From Cohnella kolymensis (GTDB lineage: Bacteria; Bacillota; Bacilli; Paenibacillales; Paenibacillaceae), in assembly GCF_000829465.1 (NCBI RefSeq), contig NZ_JXAL01000029.1:1-64000 (forward strand): a stretch of 64,000 bases of DNA, given 5' to 3'. The notes beneath the pieces were generated by a model. It did not search any database, was not told where the DNA came from, and saw only the letters and a program-made list of their open reading frames with translations. The translations under genes and the position numbers were made by a program. Positions 28,644-37,035 of the stretch are shown here, piece by piece; position 1 is the first letter of the stretch, and every line of letters begins with the position of its first letter.

Positions 28644-29426
28644 ATGAACTCCAAACAACTCCGCTTATTAAGTGCTAAGTGGGTGATCATTCCCATAGGT
28701 ATTGCCTATATAGGCTTAGCCTGGTTGGCGTTGCAAAGGGGTAACTCCCTGCTGATCGGCATTGTCCTTGTGCTGCTGTCCATGATTCCTTTCGTGCTCC
28801 GTTTCGAACGCCGTGAAAGGAAAGCCCGTGAGCTGATGCTAATTGCCGTTATGGCAGCTGTCGCCTCCATCAGCCGTATTCCATTCGCCGCGCTGCTGCC
28901 TAATTTTACACCGGTTACTTTTGTCGTGATCATCTCGGGGGTCGTGTTCGGAGCGGAGGCAGGTTGGATGGTAGGGGCCGCCGGCGCGCTTGTATCCAAC
29001 ATGTTCTTGGGCCAGGGTCCTTGGACGCCTTGGCAAATGTTCGCGTGGGGAATGGCCGGTTACACGGCGGGTTTGTTCGCACATCGCAGTACATGGCGTC
29101 AACGCAGGGTGCCGCTCGCCATTTTAGGAGTAATATGGGGTTTCCTGCATGGCTGGATAATGAATTTGACTTTGGCGCTGGATCAATGGGTACAGACTCA
29201 TTCCTGGAAAGCCGTTGCGGCCAAATACGCGCTGAGCTTACCGTTTGAGCTTACGCATGCGGCGGCCAATCTTTTTTTCATCATCGTCTTCGGCCCTTCA
29301 TGGATTCGGTTACTGGAGAGATATCGGCGCAAGTACGGCACACTGGAACGGCTGGAGTACCCGGACGACGCCGCATATAAGCCTGTTGAAGGAGGAGTTT
29401 CGCGTGAAGCATCCACTGTTAAATGA
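28644..29426 (+). CDS. ECF transporter substrate-binding (S) component, probably for cobalamin
   Basis: Membrane protein of 260 residues; ATG 28644 follows CAGGAGGTG. Two N-terminal helices precede a six-helix S-component core starting near RKARELMLIAVMAAVAS, which includes the Ala-x3-Ala helix that docks on EcfT. GQGPWTPWQM is in a loop that could face the ligand. The family resembles ECF S components of the CbrT group. Substrate assignment rests on the riboswitch and the DUF4430 proteins in the same operon. Confidence 0.85.
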   Translation: MNSKQLRLLSAKWVIIPIGIAYIGLAWLALQRGNSLLIGIVLVLLSMIPFVLRFERRERKARELMLIAVMAAVASISRIPFAALLPNFTPVTFVVIISGVVFGAEAGWMVGAAGALVSNMFLGQGPWTPWQMFAWGMAGYTAGLFAHRSTWRQRRVPLAILGVIWGFLHGWIMNLTLALDQWVQTHSWKAVAAKYALSLPFELTHAAANLFFIIVFGPSWIRLLERYRRKYGTLERLEYPDDAAYKPVEGGVSREASTVK

Positions 29427-29685
29427 ACAGGAACTGCAGGAAGGGTTAAGCGAGTTATCGGGTTGGTCGGTTGAAGAGGGCAAATGGCTGGTGAAAAAGT
29501 ATCGGTTCCCAAGCTTCCCTGAAGCCATCGCGTTCGTGAACAAAGTCGCGGGAATTGCCGAAAAGATGAATCACCATCCTTTCATTGCTATCGATTATCG
29601 CAAGGTAACACTTCGTATTACCAGCTGGAACTCGGGAGGACTGACCGCTCTGGACATCAACTCCGCGAAGGATTACGACCAGTAA
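29404..29685 (+). CDS. Pterin-4a-carbinolamine dehydratase
   Basis: A 93-residue protein of the PCD/DCoH family, which dehydrates 4a-hydroxytetrahydropterin. GTG 29404 follows GGAGGAG and lies inside the end of the S-component gene (23-base overlap). The family motif appears as MNHHPFIAIDY followed by VTLRITSW and GGLTALD. No phenylalanine hydroxylase gene is in the window. Its tight coupling to a B12 uptake operon is unexpected; it may support another pterin-dependent step, or only share the promoter. Confidence 0.9.
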   Translation: MKHPLLNEQELQEGLSELSGWSVEEGKWLVKKYRFPSFPEAIAFVNKVAGIAEKMNHHPFIAIDYRKVTLRITSWNSGGLTALDINSAKDYDQ

Positions 29686-29737
29686 TACCACTTTCATGCT
29701 GGATTTCAGCTGCGTTGCTGAACGCTGTAAACAACAA

Positions 29738-29777
29738 AAGACTGCCTCTCAAACCGGATGGCTTGATAGGCAGTCTT
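29738..29777 (-). terminator. Terminator of the DUF378 gene
   Basis: Read on the minus strand, AAGACTGCCT pairs with AGGCAGTCTT, with a second helix (TCAAGCC with GGTTTGA) at the tip. The exit is TTTTGTTGTTT. The plus-strand exit has few T residues, so action on the ECF operon would be weak. Confidence 0.75.
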
Positions 29778-29796
29778 CGTATTATACATGCTGGCC

Positions 29797-30024
29797 TTAG
29801 TCGTCCCTGGAAACTTTCCCTACAAGCGCCAATGCATAGATTGCAGCAACGCCGACGAGAGTGTAGACGATACGCGCACCGACTTCATCCGATCCTCCAA
29901 AAAGCTCACTCACTGCATCATAGTCGAACAGACCGACAACAAGCCAATTCAAACCGCCAATAATGATCAATAACAGGCTGATCACATTGAGTGATTTTAT
30001 CCGGTACCATCCTCCTTTCCACAT
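29797..30024 (-). CDS. DUF378 small membrane protein
   Basis: A 75-residue protein with two membrane helices: one around LLLIIIGGLNWLVVGLF, with the family's GGLNWL motif, and one around IVYTLVGVAAIYAL. The only standard in-frame start, ATG 30024, has no ribosome-binding site. A perfect AAAGGAGG instead lies inside codons 3-5 and points to the ATA codon at 30000. Homologues usually begin near this Ile-Lys-Ser-Leu. Either a rare ATA start or a base error for ATG would explain it. Function unknown. Confidence 0.85.
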   Translation of the reverse strand: MWKGGWYRIKSLNVISLLLIIIGGLNWLVVGLFDYDAVSELFGGSDEVGARIVYTLVGVAAIYALALVGKVSRDD

Positions 30025-30105
30025 TGCACGAGAAGTGCGTTTGTTGGTTGTTCCTTATACTTTTATGAAGCGCAAGCCGTCCATTATGACTGTTCTCCTG
30101 AACTT

Positions 30106-30597
30106 TCACTCAGCGTTCGGCTGCCATACCATGCAGAACACGAACACGGCACGATGTGTCGCTTTGCGCTCATATTGATCCGTGACGACGAACCCCGCTT
30201 TTTGATATGCCCGAATGGCCCGCCGATTCCACTGCTCCACTTCCAGATCGATTTCTGCTCCAGGGCGGCGAAGCCTCGCTTCTTCCACGGCTAAACGGAT
30301 AACCGCGGGTCCATACCCCTTATCGCAGCACTCCGGCTTCAATCCGAGCCCGATTCGCACAGTCCGATCCAGCGGAAAAAGCTGCACATAGCCGATCAAT
30401 TCTTTTTCCTCGTTGCGTACCGCCTTGTATTGCCTCTGCCTGATCTCCCGGTCGCCGAACTCCCGTTTATGCTCGACCATCGCTTCCCAAGAAGGCCAAC
30501 GGTAACGCTCATAAGGAGGCGGGTAGCGCCAATCGCATACGGCTTGTCCATCCTCTTCCGTCATATCCTCGAGTATAAATGTCGGGTTTTTTTGCAT
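30106..30597 (-). CDS. GNAT family N-acetyltransferase
   Basis: A 163-residue GNAT protein. The acetyl-CoA site is in the central region (IGLGLKPECCDKGYGPAVI, with the Arg/Gln-x2-Gly-x-Gly loop degenerate as DKGYG), followed by the helix of AVEEARLR and the family's ending RAYQKAGF. The acceptor substrate cannot be deduced. ATG 30597 follows GGAAGAG. The gene stands between a DUF378 gene on the same strand and a divergent MFS gene. Confidence 0.88.
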   Translation of the reverse strand: MQKNPTFILEDMTEEDGQAVCDWRYPPPYERYRWPSWEAMVEHKREFGDREIRQRQYKAVRNEEKELIGYVQLFPLDRTVRIGLGLKPECCDKGYGPAVIRLAVEEARLRRPGAEIDLEVEQWNRRAIRAYQKAGFVVTDQYERKATHRAVFVFCMVWQPNAE

Positions 30598-30754
30598 ACT
30601 GACTCTTCCTTCCGTACAACCTCTAAGTCTTCATTATAACGGACGGCGAATGCGTGGGGCGGTATAATTGAGAAATTCAGCTTACTCGATATTTTAGCTG
30701 CATGGTATGATAGGGACGTTGAGCAACATGATCGAGTGGAAGGGGATTACACAT

Positions 30755-31957
30755 ATGGCCCGGCTGGTCTTCTTGGGTTGTATTGCATATTTGGTGGTCG
30801 GGTTGGGGCAGCTGGTTGTAGGTACGGTAATGGAGCCTATGGTGAAAGCGTACGGCGTTCAGTACGGAGACGGCGGACAGCTCGTTATGCATCAATTTTT
30901 AGGCGGGCTGATCGGCGTTCTTCTTGCCCCGTGGCTGGTCCGCCGAGTCGGGAAGAAGCCGCTGCTGCTCACAGCACTTGCGGTTATGGCGATTGCTGAG
31001 GCAGTTTATACTTTTCAGCCGCCTTGGGGTTGGATGCTGACAGCGGCGCCTTTTGCGGGATTTGGCTTCGGAACGACGGAGGCGGTCGTGGGATCATTCG
31101 TGATCGGGGCTGCGGCGGGGAACGCGAATGTGGCGATGAGCCGGATTGAAGTGTTTTTTGGTGTCGGTGCGCTCCTCATGCCCTTTGCAGGCGCTGCCCT
31201 TATTTCTAACGGTTATTGGGTCGCTGCTTTTGCGCTTGTCGGTGTGCTGACTGTGATTACACTCGTGGTCTGGCTCGTAATGTGGCCTGAAATGTTGGAC
31301 CGCCCAGGGGCACATGCAGCCGATGAGGCTGCCCTGTCAGCGCCGAGACAAGCACGATCCAGGGTAGCCATGATCCTTATCGCTAGTGCAGCGTTCTTTA
31401 CGATGTATGTCGGTTTTGAAATGAGTTTCATTCATTATTTGCCTTCGTTGCTGGTGGAGAATAACGGTCTTACGGAGTCTGCCGCCGCTCTATCGTTGAG
31501 CATTTTCTGGGGCGCTATGGTTTTGGGCCGTTTAGTGGCGGGACATGCGGCGGACCGCTGGGGTGGAGCGGCGTATTTGCTGGCCACCTGTATCGCTGCC
31601 GCTGTGCTGTTTATGCTGATGGGCGGGCTGGAGAGCGTCGGCGCACTGTTTGTATTGACCTTCGGAGCGGGGCTGGCGATGTCGGGCATGTTCGCGGTTG
31701 CTTTGGTGTTCGCTAACCGGGCGGCGCCCGGCATGACCGAGAAGACAACGAGCCTGCTGATGGCATTCGGAGGCATAGGCGGAGCTTTACTGCCGAGATT
31801 GACGGGATGGTATTTGGATGAAAATGGTGCCGCAGCGACTCGCTGGCTGTTCGCGGGATTCGCCGTTGTCATGCTGCTGGTTGTGATCTGGGCGTTGCTC
31901 GCAGCTAAACCGGCCAGGCAGATATCTGAATCTGCTGCTTATAAGGCGTTGCACTAG
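30755..31957 (+). CDS. MFS transporter
   Basis: Major facilitator transporter of 400 residues with 12 predicted membrane helices. ATG 30755 follows GGAAGGGG; two in-frame upstream starts lack such a site. It shows the loop VRRVGKKPLLL after helix 2 and a long central loop (about 190-210). The sequence resembles uncharacterised Bacillales sugar or drug transporters; the substrate is unknown. The gap to the sulfurtransferase is only 23 bases. Confidence 0.88.
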   Translation: MARLVFLGCIAYLVVGLGQLVVGTVMEPMVKAYGVQYGDGGQLVMHQFLGGLIGVLLAPWLVRRVGKKPLLLTALAVMAIAEAVYTFQPPWGWMLTAAPFAGFGFGTTEAVVGSFVIGAAAGNANVAMSRIEVFFGVGALLMPFAGAALISNGYWVAAFALVGVLTVITLVVWLVMWPEMLDRPGAHAADEAALSAPRQARSRVAMILIASAAFFTMYVGFEMSFIHYLPSLLVENNGLTESAAALSLSIFWGAMVLGRLVAGHAADRWGGAAYLLATCIAAAVLFMLMGGLESVGALFVLTFGAGLAMSGMFAVALVFANRAAPGMTEKTTSLLMAFGGIGGALLPRLTGWYLDENGAAATRWLFAGFAVVMLLVVIWALLAAKPARQISESAAYKALH

Positions 31958-31980
31958 ACTAGGGAAGGTGGTTATCGTAC

Positions 31981-32834
31981 ATGCAAAATATCGTGTCTAT
32001 GAAATGGGTGTTGGCCCGTCTTTTCGAACCGGATGTCGTCATCGTAGACTGCAGATTCCAGCTGGGTAAGCCAGATGCCGGGCGTCAAGCTATGAGGAAT
32101 CGCACATACCGGGTGCCGTTCATTTGGACTTGGAAAAAGATTTATCCGCGCCGAAAGGTGAGCACGGTGGCCGCCATCCCTTGCCGAAAGTGGAAGATTT
32201 GGCGAACACGCTGCGCCGTGCCGGAGTCGGCAGCGATTCCCGGGTGATCGCCTATGACGATCAGGGCGGTGCCATGGCTTCGCGGCTATGGTGGCTTCTG
32301 AAATATCTCGGCCATGATTCCGTGTACGTAATGGACGAAGGGTTCTCTGCGTGGAAAGCTGCCGATTTTCCGGTTTCTGCGGAGCAGAAGATCGTCGTGC
32401 CGGGCAATTTTGCCGCTCGCCCGCGGCCTGAGATGTTGGCGGATATGGAAGAAGTGAAGTCCAAGCTGAGCGCACTCGGAGTTGTGCTAGTGGATTCCCG
32501 GGAAGGTCCGCGCTATCGCGGCGAAGTAGAAACTATCGATCGCACAGCAGGGCATATACCCGGCGCCCGTAACCGTTTCTGGGCGGAAGGCCGGCGTTCG
32601 GACGGGAGTTGGAAATCGGCGGAAGAGCAGGGCGTGCGGTTTGCCGATCTATTCAAAGATGACGAAGTTATTGTTTATTGCGGCTCGGGAGTTACAGCCT
32701 GTCCGAACGTATTGGCGCTGCAGGAAGCGGGATTTACGCGCGTTAAGCTGTACGCGGGCAGCTGGAGCGATTGGATTAGCTATGAGGATAATTCGGTGGC
32801 AGTGGGGGACAAAGAAGACTCGAAAGGCGTATAG
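31981..32834 (+). pseudogene. Sulfurtransferase (two rhodanese domains), apparent single-base frameshift
   Basis: Thiosulfate/mercaptopyruvate sulfurtransferase type. ATG 31981 begins an N-terminal rhodanese domain (VIVDCRFQLG). The frame breaks at about 32090: CAAGCTATGAGG would read on as Tyr-Glu-Glu-Ser-His-Ile-Pro-Gly-Ala with one extra base. From there the second frame runs to 32834 and includes the active-site loop VYCGSGVTA with its Cys, about residue 240. Restored length is about 284, the normal size. The 3' 75 bases of this gene recur twice downstream and mark the borders of the accessory intervals. Confidence 0.88.
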
Positions 32835-32920
32835 CAGTAAGCGAAGTTGAGTACAGAGCATGGTGAGTTGAACACCGTCGCTCTGTATTTTTTATGTGTC
32901 GAAGTCAACACGGAGTCAAC
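32760..32920 (+). repeat. Border repeat, copy 1 (sulfurtransferase 3' end, terminator, TCAAC site)
   Basis: Contains the codons for SWSDWISYE to the stop, a terminator (TACAGAGC pairing with GCTCTGTA, then TTTTTT, 32852-32893), and GTCAACACGGAGTCAAC at 32904-32920. Copies 2 and 3 carry the same parts in the same order. Probable attachment site of inserted elements. Confidence 0.8.
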
Positions 32921-33240
32921 GATCGGCTACTGAAAGTACTTGCAGGAACCCTCGGACCGAGCACGCGCTCGCATCCTCGGTACATGCACAACGAAGGCCT
33001 TGAAGTTACCACAACGGTGTTTTCCGGGTCTATTAGTAACTACATTAGAATTAGTTTGCCCGCTAAATCATCCAGTAACGTCTAAATCAACACATCAGAT
33101 GCAAAGTTGTGGAAATCAACGCGAATCAACTTTGTAACAATCGTAAGACAATCGCAATGAACAGTACATAAGCAAAAATAATTTCTACATACTACGGGAA
33201 GAGTAATTTTGGTAAAATGGTTGTGGGGAAGGTGTTTTTG
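32921..33240. other. Non-coding leader of the first accessory interval
   Basis: No gene is seen in these 320 bases. They hold CACATCAGA at 33091-33099, shared with 36611-36619, and ATCAAC-type motifs at 33086, 33115 and 33125 that resemble those after copy 2. Base composition drops sharply towards AT from about 33130. Confidence 0.6.
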
Positions 33241-34093
33241 ATGAGTGCTAACAATAACTTGCTATTAAATCGTATATTTACTAAAAGCACTTTCACGGAT
33301 TGGATTAAAAATCATAAAGACTCAGACCTCAATGAGTCAATTCGTAAATACTTAAGCAATTCACCAATTTTAAACAAAGATGTCATATCACAAATATATA
33401 AAACTATGTTGAAGAGTCATAGAAATGAATATATTTATAAAAACACTTTGCTCAATAAGCTTTTATTAGGAAGGCACAGTATAAAGTCGACAATAGCGTT
33501 AACGGAGATACCTATTGAAAAATCAAAAGCAGATTTTATTTTGATTAATGGGAAAGCCGTAGTTTATGAAATAAAAACAGAGCTTGATAACTTCGACAGA
33601 TTAATTGGTCAACTTAAAGACTATTATAAAGCTTTCGATTATGTTTGTGTTATCACAAGTGAGTCGAACTATAAGAATGTCCTGACATTACTTCAAAACA
33701 CAGATGTTGGACTATGCACACTAACCAGGCGCAATACTATCAGTACAAAAAAAAGAACCGACTTCTAATAGATCTTACTTGAACCATAAATCAATGTTTA
33801 AAATTCTTAGGAAGCATGAATGTGAAGAAATATTATTTACTCATTTTGGGAGATTACCGGAAACTTCTCAGGTAAAATACTACAAAGAATGTCTCAACTG
33901 GTTTACTGAAATTAACATAGATGTTGCTTATAGATACATGCTACGGGAATTGAAGAAACGAAGTAACATCAATAGGTATGAGTTTGAAAAAAAAGTTCCT
34001 TACGAATTAAAGACTTTAGTTTATTTTTCGGAATACAATTTAAGTGATTACAATGCACTGGAAACCTTTTTGAATAAAGAATTCAGGGGGTAA
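33241..34093 (+). pseudogene. sce7726 family protein, apparent frameshift in an A8 run
   Basis: Protein of the sce7726 family, typically encoded next to sce7725. ATG 33241 follows GGGGAAGGTG. The first part (about 90-150) looks like a PD-(D/E)xK nuclease fold: KADFILING, then VYEIKTELD. The frame ends at 33768, shortly after eight A residues at 33747-33754. The next frame carries on at once with KEPTSNRSYLNHKSMF and ends at 34093, giving about 283 residues in total. The A8 run could be a consensus error, a slippery site, or a contingency tract. Very AT-rich compared with the flanks, which indicates acquisition. Function in this family is unknown; a defence role is inferred. Confidence 0.75.
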
Positions 34094-34096
34094 CAT

Positions 34097-35029
34097 ATGT
34101 ACTTTCCATATTTTCGAGGCCGACAGTTTGAAATAATTGCTTTGAGAGAGTTGTTGGAAATGGATTTATTGAACGATCGTATAATTCCCATAATTGAACC
34201 GGTCAAACTCTCATCTACGTTAACCAAAACAATGTCAAAATTTATTGAAAAAGAAAAGCAGCTTGCAGTGGTTCACAATCCGAAAGTCGGAAGCTTTAAC
34301 TTAGAGATAGCAAAGGAAAGTCCACTAAAAGAAATATTTGATTCCCACTTGTTGAGTGATTGGATAATTAAGTCACATATTATTAATAAACAGTCAGTAG
34401 GGGAGATTTCTAAATTAGTAGAATTGGGTATCGAGAGAGAAGAAATTTTAACAATAATTTCCGATAGAGATCGTTTAGACTATTTTGAAGACACTTTTGG
34501 GGAAAAAAACGGTTTGTATAATTTGATTCCCTATGAGAGGGTATTTAAAAAATATGTAAAGAACAATAAGGTACTGTTTGATGATAAGTTTGTAAAGCTA
34601 GCAAGAAATGCGGAGTATAAAGACAAAGATGAATTTTTCTCAGAAGACCATTTATTTTATGACGAGGAGGGGTATTCTGGGTTTTCTGATTTTTCTGTAG
34701 TTGGTAGTGATTATACTGAAGCAGGTTTTGCCCCATTTGCAGTGGCAATTCATATTGTCTATTTTGATTCAGAAAAAAATCTTAGAATCATTCACTTTGT
34801 ATCAGATTCCAATGAAGATATTCAAGATCCAGCTGGAAAGTTTTATGAAGCAGTCAGCAAATTATTTGAGTGGAAAAAAGAAAACGATATCAATACATAT
34901 GGATTAAATGAGTTTATCAAGCATTACCGAAATGAAACGTATCCTGGTCTAGGCACGGTTAAAAAACTTTCGATAATGCATCACATTGAATTAATGAGCC
35001 AATATTTAGATGGAGAACACTCATTATGA
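34097..35029 (+). CDS. sce7725 family protein
   Basis: Intact 310-residue soluble protein. ATG 34097 follows AGGGGG and is three bases after the sce7726 stop. It begins with the family's YFPYFRGRQFEIIALREL and has IIPIIEPVK soon after; the barrel-like middle contains ISDRDRL, and a conserved acidic segment (FSDFSVVGSDYTE) follows near residue 200. It is always found, to my knowledge, beside sce7726. No catalytic assignment is possible from the sequence. Its end overlaps the RES gene by four bases, so the trio is one translation unit. Confidence 0.8.
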   Translation: MYFPYFRGRQFEIIALRELLEMDLLNDRIIPIIEPVKLSSTLTKTMSKFIEKEKQLAVVHNPKVGSFNLEIAKESPLKEIFDSHLLSDWIIKSHIINKQSVGEISKLVELGIEREEILTIISDRDRLDYFEDTFGEKNGLYNLIPYERVFKKYVKNNKVLFDDKFVKLARNAEYKDKDEFFSEDHLFYDEEGYSGFSDFSVVGSDYTEAGFAPFAVAIHIVYFDSEKNLRIIHFVSDSNEDIQDPAGKFYEAVSKLFEWKKENDINTYGLNEFIKHYRNETYPGLGTVKKLSIMHHIELMSQYLDGEHSL

Positions 35030-36117
35030 AATGTTGTATCAATTGTTTTAATGATACAGAGATAAAGTTAAGAATAACTGGATTAAATAGGTTGGGCAAT
35101 TGCAATATTTGTGAATCTGTGAATGTATTTATATATGATACCGAAATTGATTTTGACCTTGTAGATGATTTTGTTGCACTGTTAGATACATATAGACCTG
35201 AAAGCGTGTTGCCAACCGGATTTCCTTCTGATCAGTTAAATTTCCTGAGGAATGAATTATTAGAAAATTGGGATATATTCAATTTAAGTTCTGATAAGAT
35301 AGATATTTTAATAAAAAGCATCTGCCGGACAAAATATACAGAAGAGCCGGAATTATTCGAGCAAAAAGTAGGAATTATTGAAAAGTGTGACAAAGAATAT
35401 TTACTTAACTACTCCATACTTGGTGAGTTTAGTTGGGAAGACTTTGCCAAGGCCATTAAAACAGAAAATCGTTTCCACAGTAAACATTTAAACATCACAC
35501 TTCTATTTGATTATTTAGACTATCTAAAAAAGGCCTACAAGAAGGATACCATCTTTTATAGAGCTCGAATTTCCGATAAAAACGGTTTTCCTAATGAGAA
35601 GATGGGGGCCCCTCCGAAAGGAGTAGCGTCGGCCGGTCGTGTTAACCCGGAGGGAGTTAGCTATTTATATTTAGGTAATGATAGAACAACAACTTTAAAC
35701 GAAGTAAGAGCTGGACTACACGATTTTGTAACAATTGCAACGTTTAAATTGTCTGAGGATATCAATGTTGTTGACCTAACTAGAATTGATAAAATTAGTG
35801 CATTTTCAGGGTTGGATTTTACTCAACATGCAATAAATAAACCAAATTTAGTAAAAATGAATAATGACATATCTAAGCCTTTAAGAAGACAAGATAGCCA
35901 TTTAGATTATTTGCCAACACAGTACATTTCTGAGTACATTAAAACGATAAAGTTTAAAGATGGAACCGTGTGTTGTGGTATTGAATATAAAAGTACCATG
36001 AATAAAGGTGGATATAACTTGGCCATATTTGATAGCTCTTTATTTGAGTGTATCGATGTTGAGGTCTATGATGTCCAAGAACTTAGCTACGTCGTCGATC
36101 CGAGAATCGAAGACTGA
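35026..36117 (+). CDS. RES-domain protein with N-terminal zinc-ribbon/HEPN-like region
   Basis: The 363-residue protein starts with a short Cys cluster (CCINCF, then CNIC) like a zinc ribbon, followed by a helical region (about 45-170). The C-terminal part (about 180-345) is a RES domain: FYRAR supplies the Arg, AGRVNPEGVSYLYLG the typical turn, NEVRAG the Glu and KSTMN the Ser. RES toxins degrade NAD+. An NAD-depleting effector with a nuclease-like and an unknown partner would fit an abortive-infection system; this is inference. ATG 35026 overlaps the sce7725 stop. Confidence 0.82.
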   Translation: MKCCINCFNDTEIKLRITGLNRLGNCNICESVNVFIYDTEIDFDLVDDFVALLDTYRPESVLPTGFPSDQLNFLRNELLENWDIFNLSSDKIDILIKSICRTKYTEEPELFEQKVGIIEKCDKEYLLNYSILGEFSWEDFAKAIKTENRFHSKHLNITLLFDYLDYLKKAYKKDTIFYRARISDKNGFPNEKMGAPPKGVASAGRVNPEGVSYLYLGNDRTTTLNEVRAGLHDFVTIATFKLSEDINVVDLTRIDKISAFSGLDFTQHAINKPNLVKMNNDISKPLRRQDSHLDYLPTQYISEYIKTIKFKDGTVCCGIEYKSTMNKGGYNLAIFDSSLFECIDVEVYDVQELSYVVDPRIED

Positions 36118-36335
36118 TTACAAGCAACATATTCGAGGCACTCAAAACTGTTGTCTGTGTTTCTCGCTTTAGAGACGATATAAAGAATCCGTATCCACAG
36201 ATAACGGCAAAGGGATTGGCGACCGGCCCTCTCTTCGCCACTCCAATGGGCACTACGACTCATTGCAACAAGTGAGCTTCCAACCAAGGATGGTCGAGCA
36301 TTCCTTCGAGAAGGCAGTTTCACAGGGAATCCGTA
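36118..36335. other. Gene-free stretch after the RES gene
   Basis: About 220 bases before border repeat 2, with no convincing open frame. Composition returns to that of the host chromosome, which suggests the left arm of the next border rather than cargo. Confidence 0.5.
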
Positions 36336-36500
36336 AGCTGGAGCGACTGGATTAGCTATGAGGGGAATCCGGTTGCGTTGGGGGATGAGGAAGGACCGAA
36401 AGACATAATGTAGTAGGTAAACTTTAAATACAGAGTATCTGAGGCATAACCTCAATACTCTGTATTTTTTTTATGTTAAAGTCAACACGGAGTCAACACT
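36336..36500 (+). repeat. Border repeat, copy 2
   Basis: Starts AGCTGGAGCGACTGG and encodes SWSDWISYEGNPVALGDEE to a TAG, then a terminator (TACAGAGTAT with ATACTCTGTA, then eight T). GTCAACACGGAGTCAAC follows at 36481-36497. The hairpin stem differs from copy 1 by paired changes, so the terminator has been kept by selection. No upstream sulfurtransferase sequence is attached, so it is not a whole-gene duplication. Confidence 0.8.
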
Positions 36501-37035
36501 TGTGTGCTGTAGGTACACTCAGCATTATGACGAACCGAGCAAACTCTGATATAGAAGCAGTTATGATCTCCTAACTTAAGGACTGTAGCCCTCAGAAATT
36601 TCAGCCCGTTCACATCAGAGTCAACACTTTAAGTATTCGTGAGAGAATCAACATAGAGTCAACAAGTCTTAAAGTACAGTAAAGGCTTCTACAATTTCAA
36701 GCATAGATTTGGAAGAACAACGTTAATTTTGCTGGTTCTATTGCTGAAGGGTTGGGAACAGGTGCGAGTAGCGATCCTGAGTTATCATAATTGAGTGTCC
36801 ATACCTTTGTAAGGTCATTCAGTTATACTACGTATTCGAGCAAGAATGATTTGCGGGTGTGTGTCGAAAGCTGCATGCTCTAATTTTGGTGATTCTTTGT
36901 TCTGATGCATTTTCAATTAACGTACCTCCAATAAATTTAGTAATTAGGTTTGGTAGAAGGATAAAGGATATTTACAAATTTTGACGAAACTATTGTATGA
37001 GCAGTATCTGTCAAAAAACGGGAGGATTCGGTGAA
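36501..37035. other. Non-coding leader of the second accessory interval
   Basis: About 535 bases without a credible gene before avcD. CACATCAGAGTCAAC at 36611-36625 and TCAACATAGAGTCAAC at 36648-36663 repeat the motif of the border. In characterised AvcID systems a small inhibitory RNA (AvcI) is encoded just upstream of avcD; this stretch is the place for one, but I cannot define its ends. Confidence 0.5.

Noticed and set aside
36336..36415. Second sulfurtransferase pseudogene
   Set aside because: Only the last 25 codons are present, always with the same terminator and TCAAC tail; a border repeat explains it better than gene decay.
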